Shown here one piece after another: positions 43,365-53,253 of a stretch of DNA of 64,000 bases. The notes beneath the pieces are model-generated. The model did no database searches. It saw only the letters and a list, made by a program, of their open reading frames with translations, and was not told where the DNA came from. Position numbers and translations under genes: made by a program. The number at the start of each line of letters is the position of its first letter. Position 1 is the first letter of the stretch. Location of the stretch: assembly GCA_018968885.1 (NCBI GenBank), contig JAGWZK010000001.1, positions 62,001-126,000 of the forward strand, written 5' to 3'. This DNA is from Planctomycetota bacterium (lineage in GTDB: Bacteria > Planctomycetota > Phycisphaerae > Phycisphaerales > UBA1924).

Positions 43365-46322
43365 ATGCGAGCACTCTTTGGTGGAAAGTCGATAGTCGGT
43401 TTCGGCACCTTGATCGGTGGTGTGCTGTCCATCGCGCAAGCTCAAACCGCGTCGCTGGTAGCAGATATCCGCACCGCGCCGGCAGGAACCAGCTTAATCA
43501 GTTCCAATCCGCGCCCGGGTGCGTTGCAGTGCGGGTCGCACATGTACTTTGTCGCGACCGATGTGGTGCACGGGTGGGAGTTGTGGCGGACAGATGGGAC
43601 GCCGGCAGGGACGGAACTCGCGATGGATGTGTGGCCAGGACCGAGTTCCGGCTGCGATCCATACAACGGTGGACCGCAGATGCCAAACCCGTTGTTTGCT
43701 GGTCCCGATGGATCTGTGATGTTCTTTGCGGTGATCGAAGGCGTGAATGCACTCTGGCGGATTTTTCCGGACGGAGCGATCCGGCAGATCTATCCCGCTT
43801 CGGCATCTGACACAACGACATTTATTCTGAACAACCAAGGTGTGAATCCAATTCCGGTATTGGTCGGAAACACGGTGTACTTTGCCGCGATTACGACTGC
43901 GGGAACCACATCTTTGGGACAGGCATTGTGGGCCAGTGATGGAACGGCTGCGGGAACGCGGATGGTCTTTGACCCGCCCACGGCCAACGTGAATGTCATC
44001 AACTATCTTGCGGCTTTTCAGAATCGCGTGTTCATGTCGTGTAATGGTGTTTCTGGCTCGGGCATGGAGCTGTGGTCCAGCGATGGAACGACAGTTGGTA
44101 CAACGTTGGTCAAGGACTTGTTCACGACGCCGGGGCAGTCTTCCAACCCGCACTCATTTGCGGAATGGAATGGGCGGCTGTACTTCTTTGCCACACCAGC
44201 GAGCAACGGCTTGACGCGGTTGTGCCGCACTGACGGCACAGAGGCGGGAACGGAAGTGTTGTCCACAACGGTGGCTGGGAATCAGGCCGTACCGGCGAAC
44301 GAGCAGACTGTCGCGACGAGCGATGGTGTGTATTTCATCAGCAATCAGAATGGTGCGGTGTACCGCTGGGATGGTGCCACACTGTCGTTCATTTCGACGA
44401 CGGCTGTGGCAAATGTCAATGCCACCACGCGGGTTCTGACGGTGCTGGATGATCGCCTGCACTTCTGCTCTCCATCTCGCTTGTATCGCCGCGAACTGAA
44501 TGGGGCGATCACACTGCTTACGACCAGCACGTCGGTGCAGGTGGCGGGAGATCTGCTGCCAATACCGGCGGGCCCGCTGTGGCCAGCGCGGCTGTACTTC
44601 ACGGCATTTGTGAGTGGCACTGGCAGTGAACCGTGGGTGAGCGATGGCACGCCCGGCGGCACGATCGCTCTCAAGGATGTGTATCCGGGGACGACATCAT
44701 CATTCCCGCGCTGGATCGGATCAACCGGTAACAAGGCTGTTCTCGCGGCAACTGACTCATCTTTTCCCAACGGCGTGGGGACCGAGCCGTGGATCACCGA
44801 TGGCACGCCCAATGGCACGATGTTGCTCAAAGACATCTATTCCAATATACCCAGCGGCTATCCGACCGATTTCTTTGATGCCAACGGCTCACTCTTCTTT
44901 GATGCACTGACCAACACGCAAGGAACGGAACGGCACCGGCTGACCTCCCCCACCACTGTCGCGCTGTGCGAAGAGACGATTGCAGGGTCGGGGAATTGGT
45001 CGCGCGATGAGCCGACGGTGGCCGGTGAGAACGTCTTCAGCCGCGTCAATGTTGGCGGCGTGACTTCGATTCGAGTGGCACCGAACGGAGAAGGGATCGG
45101 TGCCGAACTGGCGAGCGTGACTGGCAGCACGACCTACAACGGGCGGCTCTTTTCCGATGGCTCGCTGTGTTTCTTTCAGTTCCGCGCAGCAGGCGCGACA
45201 ACGGATGATTACTCGGTACCGTGGCGTTCAGATGGATCTTCCCAAGGAACCTTCCCACTGGCGACAACTCAGCTCGGCCAGCCATCCAACGTTTATGGAT
45301 GGGCGCAGTTTCAGGGCGAGACGTATTTCCTGGCCCGGTACTTCACGGGTTCGACGGATACTTCGTACGCGCTGTATGCAACCAACGGGGAGATCGGCAG
45401 TACTCGAATCATCGCGGGAGCCGGAGGAGGCACACCGAACACCGCGACGCTCCGCATGCTGGCTGCAAATGGCAAGCTCTTTTACAACGCCTTCGCAGTC
45501 GGCGCACAAACACAGCTGTGGGTGTATGACGGAACTGGTACAACTATCGGGCGGGTCCGCCCTTCGGCAACTTCAGTTGGCTCGCAGTTGTATTGCAGCA
45601 GCCCCGCCGTGCTGAACGACCGCGTGATTTGGGGTGCGGACATCGATCAGACTCAGGATGGCGAACTCTGGATCACCGATGGCACAGAAGCGGGCACCAC
45701 CCGCATCAAAGATATTCTGACAGGACTGAAGGGCTCATTCCCTGCGGGGATGACTGCTGGCCCATCAGTGTCGGGAACTCGTGTGTACTTCGCCGCCAAC
45801 GACGGCAGCACAGGGCGAGAGTTGTGGGTCACGGATGGAACATCCAGCGGCACGATGCTTGTGAAGGACATTCAACCGGGAATCGCCGGTTCATTTCCTC
45901 AGAATTTCGTGGCGATGGGTGATCGCATGTATTTCTTGGCTTCGGACGGAGTCCATGGACTGGAATGGTGGGTGACAGATGGCACCGAGGACGGCACACA
46001 TCTCGTCACTGATATCTACCCCGGGGCGGCAACCAGCGCCTATCTGTTGACCGGATCGAGCTATCTGCCCAAAGTGTCTGGTGGCAAGCTGTACTTTGCC
46101 GCGGATGCGCCGGGGACCGGTCGGGAACTCTGGATGATTGACCCTGCGGGTGGTTCATGCACTGCCGACTTCAACGGCGACGCTGTTGTTGATTTCTTTG
46201 ATTACCTGGACTTTGTCGCGGCGTTCGCAGCCAACGATCCGGTGTCGGACTTCAACGCCGACACTGTTGTGGATTTCTTTGATTATCTGGATTTTGTTGT
46301 CGCATTCGCAGCGGGATGCTGA
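43365..46322 (+). CDS. Secreted ELWxxDGT-repeat protein, dockerin-like C-terminus
   Basis: The 985-residue protein is read from ATG 43365 because a signal peptide follows (KSIVGFGTLIGGVLSIAQAQ); ATG 43335 is the alternative. About ten repeats of the ELWxxDGTxxGTxxxxD type are visible, for example ELWRTDGTPAGTE, ELWSSDGTTVGTTLVKD, EPWVSDGTPGGT, ELWITDGTEAGTT and EWWVTDGTEDGTH. They probably form a beta-propeller. It ends CTADFNGDAVVDFFDYLDF, a second copy NADTVVDFFDYLDF and AAGC. No catalytic motif is apparent. It is an intact member of the window-wide dockerin-like family. Confidence 0.85.
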   Translation: MRALFGGKSIVGFGTLIGGVLSIAQAQTASLVADIRTAPAGTSLISSNPRPGALQCGSHMYFVATDVVHGWELWRTDGTPAGTELAMDVWPGPSSGCDPYNGGPQMPNPLFAGPDGSVMFFAVIEGVNALWRIFPDGAIRQIYPASASDTTTFILNNQGVNPIPVLVGNTVYFAAITTAGTTSLGQALWASDGTAAGTRMVFDPPTANVNVINYLAAFQNRVFMSCNGVSGSGMELWSSDGTTVGTTLVKDLFTTPGQSSNPHSFAEWNGRLYFFATPASNGLTRLCRTDGTEAGTEVLSTTVAGNQAVPANEQTVATSDGVYFISNQNGAVYRWDGATLSFISTTAVANVNATTRVLTVLDDRLHFCSPSRLYRRELNGAITLLTTSTSVQVAGDLLPIPAGPLWPARLYFTAFVSGTGSEPWVSDGTPGGTIALKDVYPGTTSSFPRWIGSTGNKAVLAATDSSFPNGVGTEPWITDGTPNGTMLLKDIYSNIPSGYPTDFFDANGSLFFDALTNTQGTERHRLTSPTTVALCEETIAGSGNWSRDEPTVAGENVFSRVNVGGVTSIRVAPNGEGIGAELASVTGSTTYNGRLFSDGSLCFFQFRAAGATTDDYSVPWRSDGSSQGTFPLATTQLGQPSNVYGWAQFQGETYFLARYFTGSTDTSYALYATNGEIGSTRIIAGAGGGTPNTATLRMLAANGKLFYNAFAVGAQTQLWVYDGTGTTIGRVRPSATSVGSQLYCSSPAVLNDRVIWGADIDQTQDGELWITDGTEAGTTRIKDILTGLKGSFPAGMTAGPSVSGTRVYFAANDGSTGRELWVTDGTSSGTMLVKDIQPGIAGSFPQNFVAMGDRMYFLASDGVHGLEWWVTDGTEDGTHLVTDIYPGAATSAYLLTGSSYLPKVSGGKLYFAADAPGTGRELWMIDPAGGSCTADFNGDAVVDFFDYLDFVAAFAANDPVSDFNADTVVDFFDYLDFVVAFAAGC

Positions 46323-46391
46323 GACGCTGAGCCGCTTGCCCTATGCGGTACGATGCGTTCAGCGTGTGGCAAGGACTTTGGGAGCACAAAC

Positions 46392-47348
46392 ATGAAAAAG
46401 ACAATGTTGATCGCAGCGACGGCGACGCTGATGGGTGTGGCCAGCGGTTCGTTTGCGCAGGATGGTCTGGTGGTCGGATTTGACGACACCACCAGCGGCT
46501 CGACTATCGCCTGGATTCGGAACGCCGGCGCGTGGGAGCCGCTTTTCACCTACGACTCCCTCGTCGCCGATGTGTGGGGGCTCGCGACCGATCCAAACAC
46601 GTGCACTTTGTATGTCGTCAGTGGTACCGTGCTTTATAAGATGAACCCCGGTGGGCCCCTGACACAAGTGGCCACCGTCACACTTGATGGAGCCACGGTG
46701 TCACCGGTGGGCTTGGCTTGGCACAATGGCCAATTGATCGCCACCCGCAATGTCACCGACGAAGGGTTCTACTCCATCGATGTCACCACCGGCGTCGCGA
46801 CGCGCGTCTGGACGCAGACGGTCGGCGGGTTTCCCACAGCATGGGATTTCGGGGGTATCGATGCCGATGGGGGAACCCTCTACGGCATCACCGACACATC
46901 GCCCACCGGTTCGATTCGCGGACTCTACAGCATCGACCTTGAAACTCAGACACTGACACCGATCGTGGCAACCCCCATTTTCCCTGGCAATCCTGGAACG
47001 ACGCCGGATGTCGATGGTCTGGCGGTGGGTGCCCGCAAGGCATAATTCGTTCCTGATCAACCCGGCGACATCGCCGTGTTCGATCTGGCTTCCGGGCAGT
47101 TTGACACACCGATCACTAACCCATTCCCTACAACAGAAATCTTTTCGGCCGGTGCCTGGGCCCCTTGCTTATTGGATGGCTCATGCACTGCTGATTTCAA
47201 CGGTGACACGATCGTGGACTTTTTTGACTATCTGGATTTCGTAGCGGCGTTTGCGGCCAACGAGCCGGTGTCAGATTTCAACGCCGACACTGTCGTCGAT
47301 TTCTTTGACTATCTGGATTTCGTCGCCGCGTTTGCTGCTGGGTGCTGA
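46392..47348 (+). pseudogene. Small secreted dockerin-type protein, in-frame TAA
   Basis: Read through, this is a 318-codon protein: signal peptide MKKTMLIAATATLMGVASGSFAQ, a beta-propeller-like region (GLAWHNGQLIATRNVTDEGF, FGGIDADGGTLYGITDTSP), and a dockerin-like pair ending AAGC. At codon 218 (47043-47045) VGARKA is followed by TAA and then FVPDQPGDIAVFDLASGQF in the same frame. The two halves join naturally: such proteins commonly have KAYLV at this point, so TAT or TAC to TAA is the simplest history. Without readthrough the product would lose its dockerin-like tail and possibly its final localisation. A terminator lies 43 bases downstream. Confidence 0.75.
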
Positions 47349-47390
47349 CACGCGCCCCGGAATGTCGCGCTCTGCACGGAGAGACACATC

Positions 47391-47424
47391 GGACCTGGCA
47401 CCTCACCAGGTCCGCTTGTTTTTT
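47391..47424 (+). terminator. Rho-independent terminator
   Basis: GGACCTGG-CACCTCA-CCAGGTCC, then GCTTG and six T residues. It lies after the plus-strand gene ending at 47348. Confidence 0.85.
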
Positions 47425-47442
47425 GGATTGAATCACGAGAAC

Positions 47443-48411
47443 TCAGCGGCGGAGTTCCTTCATCACCGCTTCGCGCTGTTCCGGCGTGAGAATCTCCATC
47501 ACCTTGCGCATCGCGGCACCACGCTCGGCCTCGCTCGGAGTACCCGTCGCCACCTTTGTACCCATCTCTCGGAAGATCGCACGGATCTGGGCCTCTTGTT
47601 CAGGTGTGGCGTTCGCGGCTTTGAGAATCGCATCTGCGCGATCCTTGCGGTCCTCGACTGTGGCGCGCAGTGAGCGGCCAATCTCTCGCAAGGTCTGATT
47701 GATCTCCATGCGCCGGGCTGCCAACTCGCCGCCCGCTCCGCCCACGCCGCCACTTCGGGCGGAACGACCTGCGGGTTCCCCCATCGGTCCATCCGCCGGG
47801 GGCCCTCCAACGCCACCGCCTGCGTTCGGACGACCCGCGCCGCGTTCGGCACGCTGGGCCTCCAACGCCGCCGTGTTGTACTCCTGCACCAGGCGTTTGA
47901 GTTGCGTTGCGTTGGGATTGGTCAACTCCTTGCCCAGTCGATCCATGAGCGTTGGCTCAAGCAGGTCTTTGGCCTTCTCGCGGAAGGTCTGCATCTTCTC
48001 CATCATGCCGCGGTGTTCCTCGCGGGCTTTCTCTCGGTCACCGCCTTCACCACCCCCTCCACCTCCAAGACCTGCCTGCCGCAGATTCTGCAGTTCCAGA
48101 AAGAGTGCGTAATTCTCCTTCAGCACCTTGGCGACCATCGCCTCCCGCTCTTGCAGAATCTTGTCCGTCGCTGCTTTCTCGGCATCACTGAGCTTCAGCA
48201 GTTTCAAACCAGCCACTTCCGGGCGTACTTCCAGCATCTTTATCTTGCCATCAAAGTCCTTCTCGACCAGCGACAAGGTCCCTCCCGCCGCATCGCCCAC
48301 TTTGGGCCCGCTGAGAACAGCCGGGTCATCCCACGCTAAAGCCGGGGCACATGCCAACCCAGCCAGCACGACCAAGGTAACGCAGGAACGAGACAAAGAG
48401 AACGCAAACAT
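47443..48411 (-). CDS. Periplasmic helical protein, Spy/LTxxQ-like
   Basis: The 322-residue protein has a signal peptide (TLVVLAGLACAPALA-W) and is then almost entirely charged helix broken by two Gly-rich linkers (about residues 115-125 and 195-235). Pieces such as LSDAEKAATDKILQER, LTNPNATQLKRLVQEY and the C-terminal ATPEQEAQIRAIFREMG and ILTPEQREAVMKELRR resemble the LTxxQ repeats of Spy/CpxP-type periplasmic proteins. A chaperone or metal/envelope stress role is possible, not established. It is convergent with the dockerin-type gene. Confidence 0.6.
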   Translation of the reverse strand: MFAFSLSRSCVTLVVLAGLACAPALAWDDPAVLSGPKVGDAAGGTLSLVEKDFDGKIKMLEVRPEVAGLKLLKLSDAEKAATDKILQEREAMVAKVLKENYALFLELQNLRQAGLGGGGGGEGGDREKAREEHRGMMEKMQTFREKAKDLLEPTLMDRLGKELTNPNATQLKRLVQEYNTAALEAQRAERGAGRPNAGGGVGGPPADGPMGEPAGRSARSGGVGGAGGELAARRMEINQTLREIGRSLRATVEDRKDRADAILKAANATPEQEAQIRAIFREMGTKVATGTPSEAERGAAMRKVMEILTPEQREAVMKELRR

Positions 48412-48546
48412 CAGTCACCTCATAAGTTGAGGCGGCCACCTCGCCGCCACCAGCCCAACGCTCGTTTCCCCCGTCGATTGCCTCATCAGATTGGTCACTA
48501 TGTGGTTATTCCATCTGATTGTGCGTCATGGCGATATCCTCCGTCC

Positions 48547-49146
48547 ATGCTCGATCTTCTCTTCTCTGGCGGCGCGGCATGGTTCACGATCCCGGCCCTA
48601 CTGGGCACCGGCGTCTTTCTCATCAAGCTGGTTCTCATGCTCAGCGGCGGTTCCGATGATCTTGACGTTGGCGGCGATGCCAGCGCTGGGCACGCAGGTC
48701 ACGACTTCCATGATGGGCACGGTCACGGCAGCGGCCTCATGGCCATCGCCAGCATCCAGGGTGTCTCCGCGTTTCTGATGGGTTTCGGCTGGGCCGGGCT
48801 CGGCGCATTCCAAGGCATGAATCTCGGCCTGATTCCCTCCATGGGCATCGGCGTCCTCGGCGGCGTGGTGATGGGTGGCATTTTTGTCGCCCTGCTCACC
48901 ACCACGCGCAAACTCTCCAGCAGTGGCAACGTCAATTTCGCTGAGGCCAAGGGCGCAACCGGTGAGGTCTATGCCACCGTTCCCGCCAATGGGCAAGGTC
49001 GGGGGCAGGTCAAGGTTGTGGTTTCCGGCCGCCAACGCATTCTGCAGGCCGTGTCGGTTGGTGAATCCATCGCGACCGGAATCACAATAAGGGTGGTAGA
49101 GGTTCGCCCCGACAACTCTGTGGTTGTCGTGCCCGCGAACAAATAA
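48547..49146 (+). CDS. NfeD-like membrane protein with His-rich loop
   Basis: The 199-residue protein has a first membrane helix (FTIPALLGTGVFLIKLVLM), a His-rich loop (HAGHDFHDGHGHG, about residues 49-61), two more helices (GVSAFLMGFGWAGLGAFQGM; MGIGVLGGVVMGGIFVALL) and a C-terminal OB-fold-like domain (ATGEVYATVPANGQGRGQVKV, VVEVRPDNSVVVVP). This is the arrangement of NfeD/YuaF-type partners of flotillins, and a flotillin follows 70 bases downstream. The pair would organise membrane microdomains. The His-rich loop is not typical and might bind metal. No clear ribosome-binding site precedes the ATG; TATCCT seven bases upstream may be a -10 box. Confidence 0.8.
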   Translation: MLDLLFSGGAAWFTIPALLGTGVFLIKLVLMLSGGSDDLDVGGDASAGHAGHDFHDGHGHGSGLMAIASIQGVSAFLMGFGWAGLGAFQGMNLGLIPSMGIGVLGGVVMGGIFVALLTTTRKLSSSGNVNFAEAKGATGEVYATVPANGQGRGQVKVVVSGRQRILQAVSVGESIATGITIRVVEVRPDNSVVVVPANK

Positions 49147-49216
49147 GCTTCGGTTCGGATATGCTCAACCGTGGTTTTTGGACATACATCGCCGCGATCG
49201 CGGCACGGGGAGATCT

Positions 49217-50884
49217 ATGGACATTCTGGGGATTACTCAGGAATTATGGCCAGCAACGCTCGGTCTGCAAGGGCTTCCTGCAAAGCCATCGGGCTCAGCG
49301 TTGTGGTTCATCGGCCTCATCGCCGCCGCGCTGCTGCTGTTTCTGTTTTTCAGCATTCTGATCGTGCGGCAATACAAGCGCTGTCCCAGCAACCGCATTC
49401 TCGTTGTCTTCGGCCGCGTCGGCAAAGACAAATCCAGCAAGTGCATGCACGGCGGTGGCACGTTTGTTCTGCCCTTAGTACAGGATTATGCCTACCTCTC
49501 CCTCGAACCAATCGTGATTGAGGTGCCGCTGGAAGGCGCGCTGTCACTCAACAACATTCGCGTGAATGCGCCGGCGACCTTTACGGTCGGTGTCTCGACT
49601 GACCCCATCATCATGCAGAACGCGGCGGAGCGCCTGCTCAACCTGAACATTCAGGTGATTCGTGAACAGGCCCAGGACATCATCCTCGGTCAGCTTCGTC
49701 TGGTGATCGCGACCATGTCGATCGAAGAGATCAACAAGGACCGCGAAAAGTTCATGGATCTGATCAATAAGAACGTCGCTGAGGAAATCAACAAGATCGG
49801 CCTCGAACTGATCAACGTCAACATTCGCGACATCACCGACGAATCGGGTTACATCCAGGCCATCGGTCGCCGCGCTGCGGCAGACGCAATCAACCGCGCC
49901 AAGGTGGAGGTCGCCGAGGCCGAGCGCGAAGGTGCCACCGGCGAGGCCGCTGCCGTGCGCGAGAAGGAAGTCCGCGTGGCTGCCGAACGGGCCAGCGGCG
50001 CCGAAGGTCAAAAGCTCGCCGAGCAGAAGCAGCGTGTGGCTATTGCCGCGCTGGAAGCAACCGCCGTACAGGGCGAAGCCCAGGCGCAGCGCGATCGCGA
50101 GATTACACTCGCCCAGCGCACCGCCGAAACGTTGGTCGCGCAAAAGCAGGCCGAGCAGGAAAAACGTGTCCGCGTCGCCGAGGCCGAAGCCCAGGCCGTG
50201 CTCGGCGAAAACACAGCGAAGCAACGCGTTGTGCAGTCGCAGGCCGAGCTCGCCGAAGCTCAAGCAGAAGGTCGCCGCCGCGCCGAGATCGCGGCAGCCA
50301 AGGCCAGCGAGGCCGTCTTGCAAGCTCAGCGCGAGCAGGAAGTAGCCCGCCTTTCCAAGGAAGAGATCGCGCCGCAACAGATTGAGAAGCAGCGCATTGA
50401 AATTGCCGCCGAGGCGGAAGCCGAGCGTCGTCGCCGCGAAGCCCGAGGCGAAGCCGATGCCATTCTGGCCAAGTACGAAGCCGAGGCCAAGGGTGTGCAG
50501 ATGGTGATGGAGGCCAAGGCCGAGGGTTATCGAAAGCTCATTCAGGCCGCGGGCAGCGATCCTGCTGTTGGTCCCACGCTGCTCCTGATCGAACAGTTGC
50601 CCAAGCTCGTCGAACAACAGGTCAAGGCCGTGCAGGGCTTGAAAATCGACAAGATCACTGTGTGGGATCAGGGCACCAACAGCGGCACGGGCCGCAACGC
50701 CACCGCCGACTTTGTCTCCGGCATCGTGGGTGTGCTTCCCAAAGTGCATGAACTCGCCGCTCAGGCGGGGATCGAGCTGCCTGTTGCATTCGGCAAGCTC
50801 AAGCAACCAGACCCAACCGCAAAACCGACAATCACTCCGACTTCATCACAAAGTGGCGACAGCGCTGCGCCTGCGAAGAAGTAA
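49217..50884 (+). CDS. Flotillin-like SPFH protein
   Basis: The 555-residue protein starts at ATG 49217 behind GGGGAG. One membrane segment (LWFIGLIAAALLLFLFFSILIV, here split at 20: LWFIGLIAAALLLFLFFSIL) is followed by the SPFH/PHB domain (about residues 55-230: CPSNRILVVFGRVG, FVLPLVQDYAYLSLEP, EINKIGLELINVNIRDI). A long Ala/Glu/Gln/Arg coiled coil (about 235-480) and a short Pro-rich tail follow. Flotillins oligomerise on the inner membrane as scaffold. The preceding gene is the expected NfeD-type partner. It ends with TAA only nine bases from the convergent gene stop. Confidence 0.93.
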   Translation: MDILGITQELWPATLGLQGLPAKPSGSALWFIGLIAAALLLFLFFSILIVRQYKRCPSNRILVVFGRVGKDKSSKCMHGGGTFVLPLVQDYAYLSLEPIVIEVPLEGALSLNNIRVNAPATFTVGVSTDPIIMQNAAERLLNLNIQVIREQAQDIILGQLRLVIATMSIEEINKDREKFMDLINKNVAEEINKIGLELINVNIRDITDESGYIQAIGRRAAADAINRAKVEVAEAEREGATGEAAAVREKEVRVAAERASGAEGQKLAEQKQRVAIAALEATAVQGEAQAQRDREITLAQRTAETLVAQKQAEQEKRVRVAEAEAQAVLGENTAKQRVVQSQAELAEAQAEGRRRAEIAAAKASEAVLQAQREQEVARLSKEEIAPQQIEKQRIEIAAEAEAERRRREARGEADAILAKYEAEAKGVQMVMEAKAEGYRKLIQAAGSDPAVGPTLLLIEQLPKLVEQQVKAVQGLKIDKITVWDQGTNSGTGRNATADFVSGIVGVLPKVHELAAQAGIELPVAFGKLKQPDPTAKPTITPTSSQSGDSAAPAKK

Positions 50885-50893
50885 GACGTTTTC

Positions 50894-52501
50894 TCAGCAC
50901 CCTTCAGAGAATGCCGCGACAAAGTCGAGGTAATCAAAGAAGTCGATGGTCTCATCACCGTTGAAATCGGCCGCTGGGTCATTGGTGCTGAATGCCGCGA
51001 CGAAATCCAGGTAATCAAAGAAGTCCAGCGTTTCATCGCAATTGAAGTTCCCGGGGCAGATACGCATGGCGGCGGCACGCGATGTAACGCTGCCGCAGGC
51101 CGTCGTCACCACGCAGCGCACCTGCAAGGGAATATCACGCAACGCCTGAGCGAATTGCACACTTGTGCCCGCAGGATCAATGGCCAGACTGGCTGTGGCA
51201 ACGTCGGTTGCATCGAAGAGGGCACCATTGCTGCCGCTGTTGAGGCCACCGACTACAGGTGTCCAAGAGGGTTGCTCGGTCGGGTGTGACAACTGCCACG
51301 CGTACGTAAATGGGCCATTGCCACCGGCGACCGTTGTGATCTGAGCCGGCCCGGTCAGACAGGTGGCCAGATCCTGCGGCTCAGCGCTAATGAACGGCGT
51401 GGGTGTGATGTACCGTGCGAAGCGATTCACGGTGTATGCGCCTGCGGTCAGGAACTCGCCACCCGCATCGAGCTCGCCATTGGGCATCACGGCCAGCGCT
51501 CGCGTCATCGCGTTCACACCTGGGCCAAGGGCACTCCAAGCGGATCCATTCCATCGAGCAACGGAATTGGCAGGAACCGCACCAGCTGTATTGAAAAAGC
51601 CACCCGCGACGATGTCACCGTTGGGCATGAGCTGCAACGCGTAGAGGTCACCATTGATGCCGCTGCCCAGTGTGCTCCAGGTTGATGTGGTCGGCGTCCA
51701 TCGGCCGATGTGTTGGGCAGCAGCGCCGCCAGCCGTCGTGAAAAGACCTGCCGCGATGATGTCGTTGCTGGTGTTTCGAGTCAGCGCGAACACCTGACAG
51801 TTGGTGCCCGCACCCATGGAGTTCCATGTTGCACCATCCCAGCGGGCAATCTTGCTCGCCGCGCCTCCGCCTGCGGAAGTGAAGTTGCCACCAGCGTAAA
51901 TGTCGCCGTTGGCACCCTCGGTGATTGCATACACAAAGTTGTTCATGCCAGTGCCGAGCGCAGACCAAGACGTGCCGTTCCACTTGGCGATGTAGTTGGC
52001 AGGCGCGCCACCTGCAGTGGTGAAGGTGCCGCCGGCCACCAATTCGCCATTGCTGCGGGTGTGCAAGGCATAGACACCAAAGCCGCCGAGCCCTGATCCC
52101 AAAGCGGACCACGAAGTGCCGTTCCACTTTGCGATGTAGGGAATCGGACTTCCGCCGGCGGTGGTGAATTGTCCGCCAGCGACGAGTTCACCGGTTGGCA
52201 ATGCTGTCAGTGCGTACACCACGTTGTTCACACCAGCACCCAGCGCGCTCCAGGTCTGCGTAGCGGGGTCGTACAAAGCAATGCGGCTGGCGGCCACACC
52301 ACCAACGCTGGTGAACGCGCCACCGACAACCAGGCGCGTCGGCTGCGGACCTGCGCCATCGCTATCCCACGTGGTGAGTGCGTACACCACACCGTTGGCA
52401 CCTGCAGGCGCGCCGCTGGGAAGCCATTCTCCGACACATTAGGCAAAGGCGGATGAACACACACCGACGGATGCGAGGAACGCGGCAACTTTCAACTTCA
52501 T
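50894..52501 (-). pseudogene. Dockerin-type propeller protein, TAA after signal peptide
   Basis: Read through, this is a 535-codon secreted protein. The ATG at 52501 has GGAGATATGGAC in front and encodes a perfect signal peptide (MKLKVAAFLASVGVCSSAFA). The very next codon (52439-52441) is TAA, and the same frame goes on CVGEWLPSGAPAGANGVVYA. Eight or so repeats such as GELVAGGTFTTAGGAPANYI and IAKWNGTSWSALGTGMNN form a Kelch-like propeller, then an Ig-like region, then CPGNFNCDETLDFFDYLDF, NGDETIDFFDYLDF and SEGC. Gln is the usual residue after the FA of the signal peptidase site (as in the neighbour at 46392), so CAA to TAA is the simplest change. All other codons are intact. Confidence 0.8.
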
Positions 52502-52754
52502 GTCCATATCTCCACGAGCCGCACTTTCAGCGGGGGCGGTAGTCTAAACACAGATTGGCCGACAGAGCCTCAGCCAACTCGTTTCGGCCTCAGCTCGTGC
52601 AGAATCAGGGATGCCTTGGAACGCGGCAGCCGGAAAGTTGTCAACATGGGCAATCTGCACGCTCACTCGACGGCGCGAATTGCCGCCGCATCGTTGATGC
52701 TCACGCGGTCATGGCGCTTCCAAGCTGAAGTGATGAAGGTGTCTTGCTATGGCG

Positions 52755-53144
52755 TCAGCAGCCGATGCTGAATGCCGCGACAAAGTCCAAGTAATCAAAG
52801 AAGTCGATGGAGCTATCGCTGTTGAAATCGGCAGCAGGGTCACTGGTGCTGAAAGCCGCGACGAAGTCCAGATAGTCAAAGAAGTCGACAAAGCCGTCGC
52901 TGTTGAAATCCGCAGCGCACACCGGCGCAACAAAGGCAGGCCAGTATCCACCGCTCATGCTGAAAGTCCCGACAGTGAGTTCTTGGGCGCTTGCTTCGGG
53001 TTGACCAATGGTAAAGGATAATTCCATATTTCCCAGACCACCGACCTGACCGCCGCCAGTGGCGATCACAAACGACGTAAGTTCGGGTGTGGCGAGGGCG
53101 TGCGCGCTCACCAAGATCATGCTTCCACACAGTGATCGTGTCAT
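52755..53144 (-). CDS. Small secreted dockerin-type protein
   Basis: The 129-residue protein has a short signal peptide (SMILVSAHALA) and a region typical of planctomycete secreted proteins (GNMELSFTIGQPEASAQ, GTFSMSGGYWPAFVAP). It ends CAADFNSDGFVDFFDYLDF, a second NSDSSIDFFDYLDF and SIGC. It is the shortest member of the family in the window, and nearly half of it is the dockerin-like pair. GGGTGG stands before the ATG at 53144. Function is unknown; the region 52502-52754 upstream of its neighbour holds no gene. Confidence 0.75.
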   Translation of the reverse strand: MTRSLCGSMILVSAHALATPELTSFVIATGGGQVGGLGNMELSFTIGQPEASAQELTVGTFSMSGGYWPAFVAPVCAADFNSDGFVDFFDYLDFVAAFSTSDPAADFNSDSSIDFFDYLDFVAAFSIGC

Positions 53145-53253
53145 GTATCCACCCTTTGTTCAATTCGTGCTGAACGTGACTGACTCCGCGATGTGCAATT
53201 GTGCCAACAGCAATGCACGGCGAGTGTGTCATCGCATCGTTGGCCTGACGTAT

